Shown here: positions 15,957 to 26,142 of the stretch, in pieces
How positions within the stretch are numbered: position 1 is the first letter of the stretch
How the letters are laid out: each line of letters starts with the position of its first letter
Assembly (NCBI RefSeq): GCF_014851905.1
Contig: NZ_JACVAQ010000001.1
Location: 1,116,001-1,180,000 of the forward strand
Origin: Pseudomonas sp. PDM14
Lineage (GTDB): Bacteria > Pseudomonadota > Gammaproteobacteria > Pseudomonadales > Pseudomonadaceae
Reading direction: 5' to 3'
Length of the DNA: 64,000 nucleotides
Position numbers and translations under genes: made by a program
Notes under the pieces: model-generated
What the model was told of the DNA's origin: nothing
Databases searched by the model: none
Seen by the model: the letters and a program-made list of their open reading frames with translations, nothing else

Positions 15957-16162
15957 GGCGCATAAAGAGGGAAAAATCCTTATGGGACGGAGATTTAGCG
16001 AACTAAGAGGGATATTTGCCGAAGCAAAATAAGCCGAATTCAGGACGAATCCGAGCAAGCTCAAAAGGCTGAACTTCAAACTTAAAGTGATTTGTTAAGA
16101 GAAAGATTTTTTCGGTATTACGACGAGAGGGATTTACAGCGAAACAGCGAGGAGAAGGAGGT
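15957..16162. other. Non-coding stretch between rnpB and the dcw promoter
   Basis: About 200 nt, clearly more AT-rich than its surroundings. I see no conserved ORF, tRNA or clear hairpin with a T-run. It must contain the 3' processing or termination region of RNase P RNA on the minus strand, but no specific site could be identified. Confidence 0.5.
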
Positions 16163-16512
16163 GGAGAGTCGATCTGTAAGCCGGGTTCTGTCGAGGACAG
16201 TCATTCCTCTACGACGTACATCACTGTACGCCTTTAGCAACCTACCCGGTTCCAGCGCGGGCCACGCCAATGGAACCCTATTTGGTCTTGCTCCGAGTGG
16301 GGTTTACCTAGCCACGAACTGTTGCCAGTCGTGCGGTGCGCTCTTACCGCACCTTTTCACCCTTACCGGTGCTTGCGCACTTAGGCGGTTATTTTCTGTG
16401 GCACTTTCCGTAGGCTCACGCCTCCCAGGCATTACCTGGCACTCCGCCCTATGGAGCCCGGACTTTCCTCCCCCTTCACGAATGAAGGCAGCGACTGTCC
16501 GATCGACTCTCC
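16163..16512 (-). ncRNA. rnpB: RNase P RNA component (bacterial type A)
   Basis: Catalytic RNA that removes 5' leaders from tRNA precursors. On the minus strand I can read conserved elements in order: the P1 strand ending GATCGGACAGTCGC, GAGGGGGAGGAAAGTCCGGG, GGTAAGGGTGAAAAGGTGCG, GGAGCAAGACCAAATAGGG and the 3' portion CGACAGAACCCGGCTTACAG. The terminal stem P1 closes as GGAGAGTCGATC (16163-16174) with its complement (16501-16512). Length about 350 nt is normal. Ends are placed by P1 pairing and may be off by several nt. It sits between rsmI and mraZ, the usual Pseudomonas position. Confidence 0.96.
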
Positions 16513-16550
16513 GCCGCCAAGGTTAACCACCCCGACGGGACAGAACAAGC

Positions 16551-17423
16551 TCAAGCGTCCTTTTGCCGCTCAAGCGCCACCTGATAGAGCAGGTTCTTGC
16601 GCACGCCAGTGATCTCCGCCGCCAGCGCCGCCGCGCGCTTGAGTGGCATTTCACCAAGCAGCAGATCAAGCACGCGCAGCGCTTCACCACTCACCGCCTC
16701 GTCGACTTCAGGCGCCTGCCACCCGGAAACCAGCAGCACACACTCGCCGCGCTGCTGATTGCTGTCAGCCGCGACCCAGTCATGCAGCTCACCCAGCGCA
16801 GCACCCTTGAGGGTCTCGAAGGTCTTGGTCAGCTCGCGACCGAGCACTGCGATGCGCTCCGCACCGAAGACATCGCGCATGTCGGCGATGCTCTCCAGGA
16901 TGCGATGCGGCGCCTCATAGAAGATCAACGTGCGCGGGTCTTCGCTGACCGCATCCAGGCGCGAACGCCTGCCGACACTCTTGGCCGGCAGAAACCCCTC
17001 GAAGCTGAAGCGATCGGACGGCAGCCCAGCGGCCGACAGCGCGGCGATCAAGGCGCAGGCGCCCGGCACCGGTACCACTCGCACACCGGCAGCCCGCGCG
17101 GCACGCACCAGATGGAAACCCGGATCGGAGATCAGTGGCGTGCCGGCATCGGAGATCAACGCCACGTCATCCCCCGCCAGCAAGCGGGTGAGAAACCGCC
17201 CACCCTCGTCACGCTCGTTGTGCTCATGGCAGGCCGCCAGTGGCGTGGCGATGCCGAAGTGTTGCAGCAGACGCAGCGAATGACGCGTGTCCTCCGCCGC
17301 AATCAGCTTGACCTCTCGCAGGGTGCGCAAGGCGCGCGCCGTGATGTCATCAAGATTGCCGATGGGCGTGGCCACGACATAGAGGGTGCCGACAGCAACG
17401 CCGGAAACAGCGGAAATGCTCAC
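16551..17423 (-). CDS. rsmI: 16S rRNA (cytidine-1402-2'-O)-methyltransferase RsmI
   Basis: Methylates the ribose of C1402 in 16S rRNA, complementing RsmH. The protein has the tetrapyrrole-methylase fold motifs: [17 protein letters not shown] near the start, AEDTRHS, the SAM loop [15 protein letters not shown], and [10 protein letters not shown]. The frame is open to 17522, but the GTG at 17423 ([12 protein letters not shown]) is preceded by GAGGAAGG and gives a normal 290 aa. It is divergent from lpoA. Confidence 0.94.
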   Translation of the reverse strand: MSISAVSGVAVGTLYVVATPIGNLDDITARALRTLREVKLIAAEDTRHSLRLLQHFGIATPLAACHEHNERDEGGRFLTRLLAGDDVALISDAGTPLISDPGFHLVRAARAAGVRVVPVPGACALIAALSAAGLPSDRFSFEGFLPAKSVGRRSRLDAVSEDPRTLIFYEAPHRILESIADMRDVFGAERIAVLGRELTKTFETLKGAALGELHDWVAADSNQQRGECVLLVSGWQAPEVDEAVSGEALRVLDLLLGEMPLKRAAALAAEITGVRKNLLYQVALERQKDA

Positions 17424-17547
17424 AAGCCTTCCTCGGACTGGGCGGAAAAGCGCGCATTGTAGCCCGTTTCTCGGCAGCGACATCGCACGCCCGGCGAGGC
17501 TTGGGTACAATCGCGCACTCATTTGCTCAAGTACCAGGAACGTTTAG

Positions 17548-19365
17548 ATGATCGCCTGCCTGCGTCCGTTCTCCGCACTCTGCCTCGCCGGCCTGCTTGT
17601 CGCCTGCGGCAGCTCGCCGTCGTCCAACCTGGGCGAACTGCCACGCACCCCTCAGGCCAGCATCGAGCAGTTACTGCAGCAAGCCGCCACCAGCCAACCG
17701 GAACAAGCCGCCCTGCTGCGCCTGTCCGCCGCCGACCTGGCATATAAGCAGAAGGACCTGGGCCGCGCCACGCGCATCCTCGAAGAGGTCCAGCTGGAAA
17801 GCCTGAAACCAGCCCAGCAGGTATTCGCCGTAACCCTCGGCGCCGAGCTGGCGCTGGCACGCAACAAACCGAAAGCCGCACTGAAGCAGCTCAGCCACCC
17901 CAGCCTGGATCGCCTAGGCGAGCTGCCGGTGCAGCAGCAGGCCCGCACCCAGCTGGTTCGCGCCGCCGCCCTGGAGGCCGATGGCCAGACACTGGCCGCC
18001 GCTCGCGAGCGCGTGTTCATCGCCCCCCTGCTCGACGGCGAAACCGCCACCGCCAACCACGAAGCGATCTGGAGCCTGGTCAGCAGCCTGCCGCTGGATC
18101 AGCTGCAGCAGGGCAGCGCCGACGGCGACCTCGGTGGCTGGCTGGAGCTCGCCCGCATCGCCAAGACCAGCGGCACACCCGAGCAGCAGCTCGCCGCCAT
18201 CGATGCGTGGCGCAAGCAGACTCCGCAACACCCAGCCGCCGAACAGCTGCCGCAGGCGCTGAGCAAGCTGAAAGACATCGCCGGCCAGCCGTTGCAGAAG
18301 ATTGCCCTGCTGCTGCCCCAGGAAGGCCAGCTCGCCTCGGTCGCCCGCGCCCTGCGTGACGGTTTCATGGCCGCGCACTACCAGGCCCAGCAGGCCGGAC
18401 AGAATCCACCAGAGGTGCTGCTCTACGACAGCTCGCGCCTGTCTTCGCTGGACGATTTCTACCGCCAGGCCCAGGCCGACGGTGCGCAGCTGGTGATCGG
18501 GCCACTGGAAAAACCGCTGGTCAAACAACTCAGCGAGCGCCCGCAACTACCCCTCACCACCCTGGCCCTGAACTACAGCGATGCCGGACGTGAAGCACCG
18601 GCGCAGCTGTTCCAGTTCGGCCTCGCCGCCGAAGACGAAGCCCGCGAAGTGGCACGCCGCGCCTGGGCCGACGGCATGCGCCGCGCCGTGGCACTGGTAC
18701 CGAGCGGCGAGTGGGGCAATCGCGTTCTCGCCGCCTTCCAGCAGAGCTGGCAGACCGCTGGCGGCACCCTGATCGCCGCCGAGCACGTCGATCAGCCAGT
18801 AGCACTGGCCCAGCAGATCGCCGACCTGTTCCAACTGCGCCAGAGCGAAGCACGCGCCAAACGCCTGCAGAGCACGCTGGGCGGCACTGTCGCCGCCCTG
18901 CCCGCACGCCGCCAGGACGTCGACTTCATCTTCCTCGCAGCCACCCCGCAGCAAGCCCAGCAGATCAAGCCGACCCTGGCCTTCCAGTACGCCGGCGACG
19001 TGCCGGTTTATGCCACCTCGCACCTCTACACCGGCGGCAACAACCCGAGCCAGTACCAGGACCTCGAAGGCATTCGCTTCTGCGAAACCCCATGGCTGCT
19101 GGACAGCAACGATGCACTGCGCCAGCAGGTCGACGGCCAGTGGCCACAAGCCGCAGGCAGCCTGGGCCGCCTGTACGCCATGGGCGTCGACGCTTACCGC
19201 TTGGCGCCACGCTTGAATCAGCTCAAGGCCCTGCCGGAAACCCAGGTGGAAGGCCTGTCCGGCAACCTCAGCCTGAACCAGTCCCAGCGCATCGAGCGCC
19301 AGCTGCCGTGGGCCGAGTTCCGCAACGGCCAAGTGCAGCGCCTGCCGGATGCGCTCAATCAGTAA
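17548..19365 (+). CDS. lpoA: Penicillin-binding protein activator LpoA (LppC family lipoprotein)
   Basis: Outer-membrane lipoprotein that stimulates the peptidoglycan synthase PBP1A from outside. The 605-aa product has a signal peptide with lipobox LLVAC (Cys about residue 20), a TPR-like helical N-terminal half (residues about 30-240) and a C-terminal periplasmic-binding-protein fold (from about 250, KIALLLPQEGQLASVARALRDG), which is the known LpoA architecture. It overlaps yraN by 17 nt, suggesting co-transcription. Confidence 0.93.
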   Translation: MIACLRPFSALCLAGLLVACGSSPSSNLGELPRTPQASIEQLLQQAATSQPEQAALLRLSAADLAYKQKDLGRATRILEEVQLESLKPAQQVFAVTLGAELALARNKPKAALKQLSHPSLDRLGELPVQQQARTQLVRAAALEADGQTLAAARERVFIAPLLDGETATANHEAIWSLVSSLPLDQLQQGSADGDLGGWLELARIAKTSGTPEQQLAAIDAWRKQTPQHPAAEQLPQALSKLKDIAGQPLQKIALLLPQEGQLASVARALRDGFMAAHYQAQQAGQNPPEVLLYDSSRLSSLDDFYRQAQADGAQLVIGPLEKPLVKQLSERPQLPLTTLALNYSDAGREAPAQLFQFGLAAEDEAREVARRAWADGMRRAVALVPSGEWGNRVLAAFQQSWQTAGGTLIAAEHVDQPVALAQQIADLFQLRQSEARAKRLQSTLGGTVAALPARRQDVDFIFLAATPQQAQQIKPTLAFQYAGDVPVYATSHLYTGGNNPSQYQDLEGIRFCETPWLLDSNDALRQQVDGQWPQAAGSLGRLYAMGVDAYRLAPRLNQLKALPETQVEGLSGNLSLNQSQRIERQLPWAEFRNGQVQRLPDALNQ

Positions 19366-19726
19366 ACGCCAGGAAGACGGGCGCGCCGCCGAAGCCTTGG
19401 CCCGCGCCCATCTCGAACGCAGCGGCCTGCGCCTACTGGCGCAGAACTGGCTGTGCCGCGGCGGCGAGCTCGACCTGGTCATGCTCCACGGCGACACAGT
19501 GGTATTCGTCGAAGTTCGCTACCGCCGCCATGCCGGCTGGGGCGGCGCCCTGGAGAGCGTCGATGCGCGCAAACGTGGCCGCCTGATCCTCGCTGCACAA
19601 GTATTCCTGCAGCAGGAAAGTCGCTGGGCCAAGTACCCCTGCCGTTTCGATGTGGTCGCGCTCAGCCCGGGACGCACGGCGACAACGCCGCAACTGGACT
19701 GGCTACAGAACGCTTTTGATACCTGA
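19349..19726 (+). CDS. yraN: YraN family (UPF0102) nuclease-fold protein
   Basis: A 125-aa protein of the UPF0102 family, which has an endonuclease-like (PD-(D/E)XK type) fold and no settled function. Visible motifs are GRAAEALARAHLERSGLRLLA, the acidic pair in RGGELDLVM, and FVEVRYRR; the spaced E/D and E-x-R residues are the putative catalytic set. Its ATG lies inside the end of lpoA. The lpoA-yraN-gmhA-BON order is conserved in many gammaproteobacteria. Confidence 0.92.
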   Translation: MRSISKRQEDGRAAEALARAHLERSGLRLLAQNWLCRGGELDLVMLHGDTVVFVEVRYRRHAGWGGALESVDARKRGRLILAAQVFLQQESRWAKYPCRFDVVALSPGRTATTPQLDWLQNAFDT

Positions 19727-19865
19727 ATGAGCCCGAGCGAGCATTTCTAGTCGACCGCTGCGGGCAAGTCGGGTACAAAGCCGGACATCGACCCGGCCAC
19801 CGGTGGCATTGCGCCCACCCAGCGATACTCCTTTACCAACCAGGCCGGCGCAGCCCGCACACTGA

Positions 19866-21001
<1,136 letters not shown>

Positions 21002-21019
21002 AGCCGTTTCGCAGGCAGT

Positions 21020-21049
21020 AAAAAGGCGATCCATTCGGATCGCCTTTTT
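21020..21049. terminator. Bidirectional rho-independent terminator
   Basis: AAAAAGGCGATCC, a 4-nt ATTC loop, then GGATCGCCTTTTT: a perfect hairpin with A and T tracts at both ends, positioned between the convergent BON lipoprotein gene and sspB. Confidence 0.9.
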
Positions 21050-21054
21050 CGTTT

Positions 21055-21465
21055 CTAGCGCACCACTTTCAGACTGGGGCGCCCACTGGGTCGTGGCGGC
21101 TCGCCACCGGACGGACCATCGTCATCCGGGCCGTCGATATCCTCCTCGTCGACTGGCGGTTCCAGCTCGAAGACCATGCCCTGGCCGTTCTCGCGTGCAT
21201 AGATCGCCAGCATCGCCCCCGCCGGGATGAACAGCGCGTGCGGCACGCCACCGAAGCGCCCCTCGAAACTTACCGCCTCGTTGTCCATGTGCAGGTTGCG
21301 CACGGCACTGGGCGACACGTTGAGGACGATCTGCCCGTCATTGGCGAAACCGGCCGGCACGCGCACGCCGTCATATTCGGCATTGACCAACAGGTGCGGC
21401 GTGCAGTCGTTATCGACGATCCATTCGTAGAGAGCTCGTACCAGGTACGGACGACTGGAATTCAT
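21055..21465 (-). CDS. sspB: ClpXP adaptor SspB (stringent starvation protein B)
   Basis: Delivers ssrA-tagged and other substrates to ClpXP. The 136-aa product has the substrate-binding domain (SSRPYLVRALYEWIVDN, HLLVNAEYDGVRVP, FGGVPHALFIPAGAMLAIYARENG), then an acidic, Gly/Pro-rich linker and a short C-terminal ClpX-binding tail (GRPSLKVVR). It follows sspA by 18 nt and is presumably co-transcribed. Confidence 0.96.
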   Translation of the reverse strand: MNSSRPYLVRALYEWIVDNDCTPHLLVNAEYDGVRVPAGFANDGQIVLNVSPSAVRNLHMDNEAVSFEGRFGGVPHALFIPAGAMLAIYARENGQGMVFELEPPVDEEDIDGPDDDGPSGGEPPRPSGRPSLKVVR

Positions 21466-21483
21466 AGTGGGCGACCTCCCGGG

Positions 21484-22101
21484 TTAACGCATGTCACGTT
21501 CGACAGCGGACAGACTGGCCTGGAACCCTGCGCGGGCGAACTGGCGCTCCATGTAGTCGAGCAGCGGCTTGGCCGGGCGCGGCAGCTCGATACCCAGCAG
21601 CGGCAGGCGCCAGAGGATTGGCAATAGACAGCAATCTACCAGACTCAGTTCTTCGCTGAGGAAAAACGCCTTGTCGGCGAACAGCGGCGAAACACCGGTC
21701 AGGCTCTCACGCAATTCCTTGCGCGCCTGAACACGGGCGGGCTCCTTGCTGCGCGGGTCGAGGATCAGGTCCACCAGATTGCACCAGTCACGCTGGATGC
21801 GATGCATCAACAGGCGACTATTGGCGCGCGCCACCGGATAGACCGGCAACAGCGGTGGATGCGGGTAACGCTCGTCGAGGTACTCCATCACCACGGTCGA
21901 CTCGTACAACGCCAGGTCGCGATCGACCAGCGTCGGCAAGCTACCGTAGGGATTCACTTCGGCAAGCTGTGGCGGGCAACGACCCGCGGCCACGTCGATT
22001 ATCTCGGCACTCACGCCCTTCTCGGCGAGTACCAGACGCACGCGATGGGAATAGTGGTCGGTGGGGTCGGAATAGCAGGCCAACTTATTTGGTGCGGCCA
22101 T
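21484..22101 (-). CDS. sspA: Stringent starvation protein A (GST-fold RNA polymerase-associated)
   Basis: RNA-polymerase-binding protein of glutathione-S-transferase fold, involved in starvation and stress transcription. The 205-aa product shows the thioredoxin-like N-domain ([24 protein letters not shown], then [31 protein letters not shown]) and the helical C-domain. The catalytic cysteine typical of active GSTs is not evident, as in SspA. It is first in the sspA-sspB pair. Confidence 0.95.
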   Translation of the reverse strand: MAAPNKLACYSDPTDHYSHRVRLVLAEKGVSAEIIDVAAGRCPPQLAEVNPYGSLPTLVDRDLALYESTVVMEYLDERYPHPPLLPVYPVARANSRLLMHRIQRDWCNLVDLILDPRSKEPARVQARKELRESLTGVSPLFADKAFFLSEELSLVDCCLLPILWRLPLLGIELPRPAKPLLDYMERQFARAGFQASLSAVERDMR

Positions 22102-22135
22102 GATGCCCCTCCAGGTTTAACGAAATTGCAGAAAC

Positions 22136-22170
22136 AGAAAAACGCACGCGCCCGAAATGGGCGCGTGCGT
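22136..22170 (-). terminator. Terminator of the petABC operon
   Basis: On the minus strand a perfect 12-bp stem (ACGCACGCGCCC with its complement, 5-nt loop) is followed by a T-rich tract (complement of 22136-22141). It lies 22 nt past the petC stop and 35 nt before sspA, so the sspA promoter must overlap or follow it closely. Confidence 0.9.
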
Positions 22171-22191
22171 CGACAGCGGTAACGCGAATTG

Positions 22192-22974
22192 TCAGTGCAC
22201 GTCCTTCCAGTATTCACGCTTCAGCAGATAGGCGAATACGAAGAAGAAGGCCAGGTACAGCAGCACGTAGGTGCCGATGCGCTGACTTTCCAGCTTGACC
22301 GGGTTGGCAGAGTACGCCAGGAAGGTCACCAGATTCTTGACCTTGTCGTCGAACTCGGCCTCGCTCAGCTTGCCGGTCTTCGGCAGCACGGTCAGCTGAT
22401 CACAGGCTTCGTGAGTGATCGGCGCGCCGGTCAGCGGGTCATACTGCTTCTTGCCGTCTTCGACGACTTGAACCTGCTTGCAACCGACAACCTGACGACC
22501 TTGCAGGCCGACCAGCACGTTGGGCATGCCGACGTTCGGGAAGACTTTGTTGTTCACGCCCCATGGACGAGTCGGATCTTCGTAGAACGCACGCAGATAG
22601 CTGTACAGCCAATCGGTGCCACGCACGCGAGCAACCAGGGTCAGATCAGGCGGCGCCGCACCGAACCAGGTCTTGGCATCGGACGGCTTCATGCCGATCT
22701 GCATGTGCTCACCGATTTTCACGCCGGTGAACACCAGGTTTTCCAGCATCAGCTCGTGCGGGATGCCGATGTCATCGGCAACACGCTCGTAACGCTGGAA
22801 CTTGGCACTGTGGCAGCCCATGCAGTAGTTGGCGAAGGTACGTGCACCATCTTGCAATGCAGCCTTGTCGGTCAGGTCGATATCGACCTGATCCAGGTGT
22901 ACATCGTGACCGCCTGCAGCGAAAGAGAGGGCTGGCAGCGCAGCAATAACAAATGCAGCAAATAGCTTTTTCAT
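22192..22974 (-). CDS. petC: Ubiquinol-cytochrome c reductase, cytochrome c1 subunit
   Basis: Membrane-anchored c-type cytochrome of the bc1 complex, passing electrons from the Rieske protein to cytochrome c. From the ATG at 22974 (MKKLFAAFVIAALPALSFAA, a Sec signal peptide) the mature protein has the heme-binding CMGCH (residues 51-55), an axial-Met region and a C-terminal membrane anchor (TYVLLYLAFFFVFAYLLK). The frame is open 240 nt upstream inside petB, but the signal peptide fixes the start; its ATG overlaps the petB stop. 260 aa. Confidence 0.95.
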   Translation of the reverse strand: MKKLFAAFVIAALPALSFAAGGHDVHLDQVDIDLTDKAALQDGARTFANYCMGCHSAKFQRYERVADDIGIPHELMLENLVFTGVKIGEHMQIGMKPSDAKTWFGAAPPDLTLVARVRGTDWLYSYLRAFYEDPTRPWGVNNKVFPNVGMPNVLVGLQGRQVVGCKQVQVVEDGKKQYDPLTGAPITHEACDQLTVLPKTGKLSEAEFDDKVKNLVTFLAYSANPVKLESQRIGTYVLLYLAFFFVFAYLLKREYWKDVH

Positions 22975-24188
22975 CAGCCAGTCACCCTTTCCGGAACCGG
23001 TTTGGTCTTCTCCATCCTGGTGTAGAACGGCATCAGGATGAAGTAGGCGAAATACAGCGCGGTGCAGATCTGCGACAGCAGGGTACGGCCCGGAGTCGGA
23101 GCCAGCACGCCAAGCACGCCGAGGATCACGAAGGACACGCAGAACACCAGCAGCCAGATCTTGCTCAGCCAGCCTTTGTAGCGCATCGACTTGACCGGAC
23201 TGCGGTCGAGCCATGGCAGGACGAACAGTACGGCGATGGCAGCGCCCATGGCGATTACGCCGAGCAGCTTGTCCGGAACGGCGCGCAGAATCGCGTAGAA
23301 CGGTGTGAAGTACCAGACCGGTGCGATGTGCTCAGGCGTCTTGAACGGGTTGGCCTGTTCGAAGTTCGGCTTCTCGAGGAAGTAACCACCCATCTCCGGG
23401 AAGAAGAACACGATCGAGCAGAAGACGAACAGGAAGACCACCACACCGACGATGTCTTTCACCGAGTAGTACGGGTGGAAAGCGATGCCGTCGAGCGGGA
23501 TGCCGTTCTCGTCCTTGTGCTTCTTGATGTCGACGCCGTCCGGGTTGTTCGAACCGACTTCGTGCAGCGCCAGGATGTGCAGCACGACCAGGCCGAGCAG
23601 CACGATCGGCAGCGCGATCACGTGCAAGGCGAAGAAGCGGTTCAGGGTAATGCCGGAAATCAGGTAGTCACCGCGGATCCACTGGGTCAGGTCGTCGCCG
23701 ATGACCGGGATGGCACCGAACAGCGAGATGATCACCTGGGCGCCCCAGTAGGACATCTGACCCCATGGCAGCAGGTAGCCCATGAAGGCTTCGGCCATCA
23801 GGCACAGGTAGATCAGCATGCCGAAGATCCACACCAGCTCGCGCGGCTTCTGGTACGAACCGTAGAGCAGGCCACGGAACATGTGCAGATAGACCACGAC
23901 GAAGAACGCCGAAGCGCCAGTGGAGTGCAGGTAGCGAATCAGCCAGCCGAATTCCACGTCACGCATGATGTATTCGACGGAGGCGAACGCCTCTTCAGCC
24001 GACGGCGTGAAGCTCATGGTCAGCCAGACACCGGTGAGGATCTGGTTGACCAGCACCAGCAGTGCCAGGGAGCCGAAGAAGTAGAAGAAGTTGAAGTTCT
24101 TCGGGGCGTAATACTTGCTGAGATGGTCTTCCCACATCTTGGTCGCGGGGAAGCGCGCATCGACCCATTCCATGAACTTATTCATCAT
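22974..24188 (-). CDS. petB: Ubiquinol-cytochrome c reductase, cytochrome b subunit
   Basis: Di-heme integral membrane subunit holding both quinone sites of the bc1 complex. The 404-aa protein has eight or so membrane segments, the paired heme histidines in helices B and D (STGASAFFVVVYLHMFRGL; RFFALHVIALPIVLLGLVVLH), the Qo-site PEW-type motif (HIAPVWYFTPFYAILRA) and GQMSYWGAQVI. It starts ATG-ATG at 24188/24185 and overlaps the petA stop. Confidence 0.96.
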   Translation of the reverse strand: MMNKFMEWVDARFPATKMWEDHLSKYYAPKNFNFFYFFGSLALLVLVNQILTGVWLTMSFTPSAEEAFASVEYIMRDVEFGWLIRYLHSTGASAFFVVVYLHMFRGLLYGSYQKPRELVWIFGMLIYLCLMAEAFMGYLLPWGQMSYWGAQVIISLFGAIPVIGDDLTQWIRGDYLISGITLNRFFALHVIALPIVLLGLVVLHILALHEVGSNNPDGVDIKKHKDENGIPLDGIAFHPYYSVKDIVGVVVFLFVFCSIVFFFPEMGGYFLEKPNFEQANPFKTPEHIAPVWYFTPFYAILRAVPDKLLGVIAMGAAIAVLFVLPWLDRSPVKSMRYKGWLSKIWLLVFCVSFVILGVLGVLAPTPGRTLLSQICTALYFAYFILMPFYTRMEKTKPVPERVTG

Positions 24189-24778
24189 GCCTTCTCCTGG
24201 TCCACGCCGACGACAATCACGTCATCCGACTCGTACGAGTGCGGCGGTACCGGCAGGTTCAAGGGCGCAGGCTGGGCCTTGTAGACGCGGCCGGCGAGAT
24301 CGTAACGGGAACCGTGGCACGGGCAGAAATAACCGCCAACCCACTCGGCGCCGAGATCGGCAGGCGCCACTTCCGGACGGAAGGACGGCGAGCAACCCAG
24401 GTGGGTGCACAGGCCGACCAGCACCAGCAGCTCGGGCTTGATCGAACGGGTTTTCTTGTCCACGTATTCCGGCTGCACGGATGCAGCAGATTCCGGGTCA
24501 GCGACACTGCCCTCGATCTTGCCCAGATTGGTCAGGATTTCCTCAGTCCGGCGAACGATGAACACCGGCTGACCACGCCATTCAGCAATCATCTGCTGAC
24601 CAGCCTCGATCTTGCCAATATTCACTTTCACCGGTGCACCAGCGGCCTTGGCCTTGGCACTGGGGAACCATGACCCCACGAACGGAGTCGCAGCACCCAC
24701 CGCTCCGGCAGCACCCACCACGGATGTGGCTGCTACCAGGAAGCGACGCCGGCCTGCATTCACGCCGTCATTGCTCAT
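24185..24778 (-). CDS. petA: Ubiquinol-cytochrome c reductase, Rieske iron-sulfur subunit
   Basis: [2Fe-2S] subunit of the bc1 complex that moves electrons from ubiquinol to cytochrome c1. The 197-aa product starts with a twin-arginine-type signal anchor (RRRFLVAATSVVGAAGAV, residues 10-27) and carries both cluster-binding boxes: CTHLGC (124-129) and CPCHGS (152-157). First gene of petABC; a candidate promoter lies about 80 nt upstream. Confidence 0.96.
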   Translation of the reverse strand: MSNDGVNAGRRRFLVAATSVVGAAGAVGAATPFVGSWFPSAKAKAAGAPVKVNIGKIEAGQQMIAEWRGQPVFIVRRTEEILTNLGKIEGSVADPESAASVQPEYVDKKTRSIKPELLVLVGLCTHLGCSPSFRPEVAPADLGAEWVGGYFCPCHGSRYDLAGRVYKAQPAPLNLPVPPHSYESDDVIVVGVDQEKA

Positions 24779-24856
24779 TCAGTCGTCTCCCATCAGCTTT
24801 GTGGCCTGTGGTCAGGCCTCTACTAGGTAATTTTCTAGCCGCACAAAATTTGCCGA

Positions 24857-24885
24857 ATGGTAAAGAAAAGCCCCTTTTCTGACAA
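24857..24885 (-). promoter_or_regulatory. Candidate petABC promoter
   Basis: On the minus strand TTGTCA (24880-24885) and TACCAT (24857-24862) are spaced by 17 nt. The spacer contains a small palindrome, GAAAAG...CTTTTC. The remaining intergenic bases up to the rpsI terminator show nothing else. Prediction only. Confidence 0.45.
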
Positions 24886-24974
24886 GGTAATTACCGGATA
24901 CAAATTGCCCGGAAGCCTTGCCCGGCGCGGCATTCGCAAATGCGGCACGTTGTCGCATGCCAACCATACACCCA

Positions 24975-25012
24975 TAAAAAACGCCCAGTTCCAAAAAGGA
25001 AACTGGGCGCCT
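24975..25012 (-). terminator. Terminator of rplM-rpsI
   Basis: Minus-strand hairpin with stem CGCCCAGTT/AACTGGGCG (25001-25009 with 24982-24990) and six T's (complement of 24976-24981), 18 nt beyond the rpsI stop codon. Confidence 0.9.
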
Positions 25013-25029
25013 TTGAACGTAGCAGCGAA

Positions 25030-25422
25030 TTAACGCTTGGAGTACTGCGGACGCTTACGCGCTTTGCGCAGACCAACCTTCTTACGTTCAACTTCACGAG
25101 CATCGCGAGTCACGAAGCCTGCTTTACGCAGAGCCGGACGCAGCGATTCGTCGTAGTCCATCAGAGCGCGGGTGATGCCGTGGCGGATCGCACCGGCCTG
25201 ACCGCTGACACCACCACCGAGAACGGTGACGTAGATGTCGAACTTCTCGGTGGTTTCGGTCAGCTCAAGCGGCTGACGCACGACCATGCGAGCGGTTTCG
25301 CGACCGAAGAAGGTATCTAGGGTGCGATTGTTGATGGAGATGTTGCCAGTACCCGGACGCAGGAAGACGCGAGCGGTTGCAGTCTTGCGACGGCCAGTGC
25401 CGTAATTTTGAGTCGCCGACAT
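25030..25422 (-). CDS. rpsI: 30S ribosomal protein S9
   Basis: Small-subunit head protein whose C-terminal tail reaches the P-site tRNA. The 130-aa product starts [19 protein letters not shown], has [19 protein letters not shown], and ends with the invariant basic tail RKRPQYSKR. It follows rplM by 14 nt in the near-universal L13-S9 pair. Confidence 0.98.
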   Translation of the reverse strand: MSATQNYGTGRRKTATARVFLRPGTGNISINNRTLDTFFGRETARMVVRQPLELTETTEKFDIYVTVLGGGVSGQAGAIRHGITRALMDYDESLRPALRKAGFVTRDAREVERKKVGLRKARKRPQYSKR

Positions 25423-25436
25423 AATGAACTATTCCG

Positions 25437-25865
25437 TTAAATCTTCAGTTCTTGGGGCTGCTGAGCAGTGTGTGGGTGAACAGCACCCTTGTACACTTTC
25501 AGCTTGCGATACATGTCGCGACCCAGCGGGTTTTTCGGCAGCATGCCCTTGACCGCGGTCTCGATCACGCGCTCGGGAGCTTTGGCGATCAACTTCTCGA
25601 AGTTGATTTCCTTGATGCCACCCGGGAAACCGGAGTGCGAGTAGTAGATTTTGTCGGTGGTCTTGGCACCGGTCACACGCACCTGCTCGGCGTTGATGAC
25701 GACGATGTAGTCGCCAGTATCAACGTGCGGGGTGTATTCCGCTTTGTGCTTGCCACGCAGACGGCTTGCAATTTCGGTGGCCAGACGACCCAGGGTCTTG
25801 CCAGCAGCGTCGACGATGTACCAGTCGCGCTTAACGGTTTCGGGTTTTGCAGTAAAAGTCTTCAT
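25437..25865 (-). CDS. rplM: 50S ribosomal protein L13
   Basis: Early-assembly large-subunit protein. The 142-aa sequence shows [27 protein letters not shown] and the conserved [13 protein letters not shown] and [19 protein letters not shown]. In E. coli the rplM leader is an autoregulatory target of L13; the leader here (25866-25900) is short and I cannot assign a structure to it. Confidence 0.98.
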   Translation of the reverse strand: MKTFTAKPETVKRDWYIVDAAGKTLGRLATEIASRLRGKHKAEYTPHVDTGDYIVVINAEQVRVTGAKTTDKIYYSHSGFPGGIKEINFEKLIAKAPERVIETAVKGMLPKNPLGRDMYRKLKVYKGAVHPHTAQQPQELKI

Positions 25866-25906
25866 TCGCTATAGCCTCAGGGGCCGCCCTGAAAATAAGA
25901 CGGCGG

Positions 25907-25935
25907 ATCTTACTGAATGGTGCTTGCTTTGACAA
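25907..25935 (-). promoter_or_regulatory. rplM-rpsI promoter, sigma70 type
   Basis: On the minus strand TTGTCA (25930-25935), a 17-nt spacer and TAAGAT (25907-25912), about 40 nt before the rplM start. A good consensus match for a strong growth-related promoter. The rest of the gap up to 26136 shows no ORF or clear hairpin. Confidence 0.7.
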
Positions 25936-26142
25936 GTCAAAGACGCCAGAAGACAGAGACGCTATCGGGGGCTCGGGTCAGCGCGTCCGCTAAGGCGGGG
26001 GTTTTCGGCGGGCTAGGCATCCCCACCTTCTCTCTCGCTCTGGCTAGGCGTGCCATCGAGAGAGCCGCGGAATTATGCCGTTTGCTGAAAAAATAGCAAC
26101 CTGCTTTATGATCGGTTCTTTTTCCAGAACCGAGGAATGCGC

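Noticed and set aside
16092..16526. 144-codon ORF over rnpB
   Set aside because: The sequence is RNase P RNA on the other strand, with all conserved elements; the ORF is accidental.
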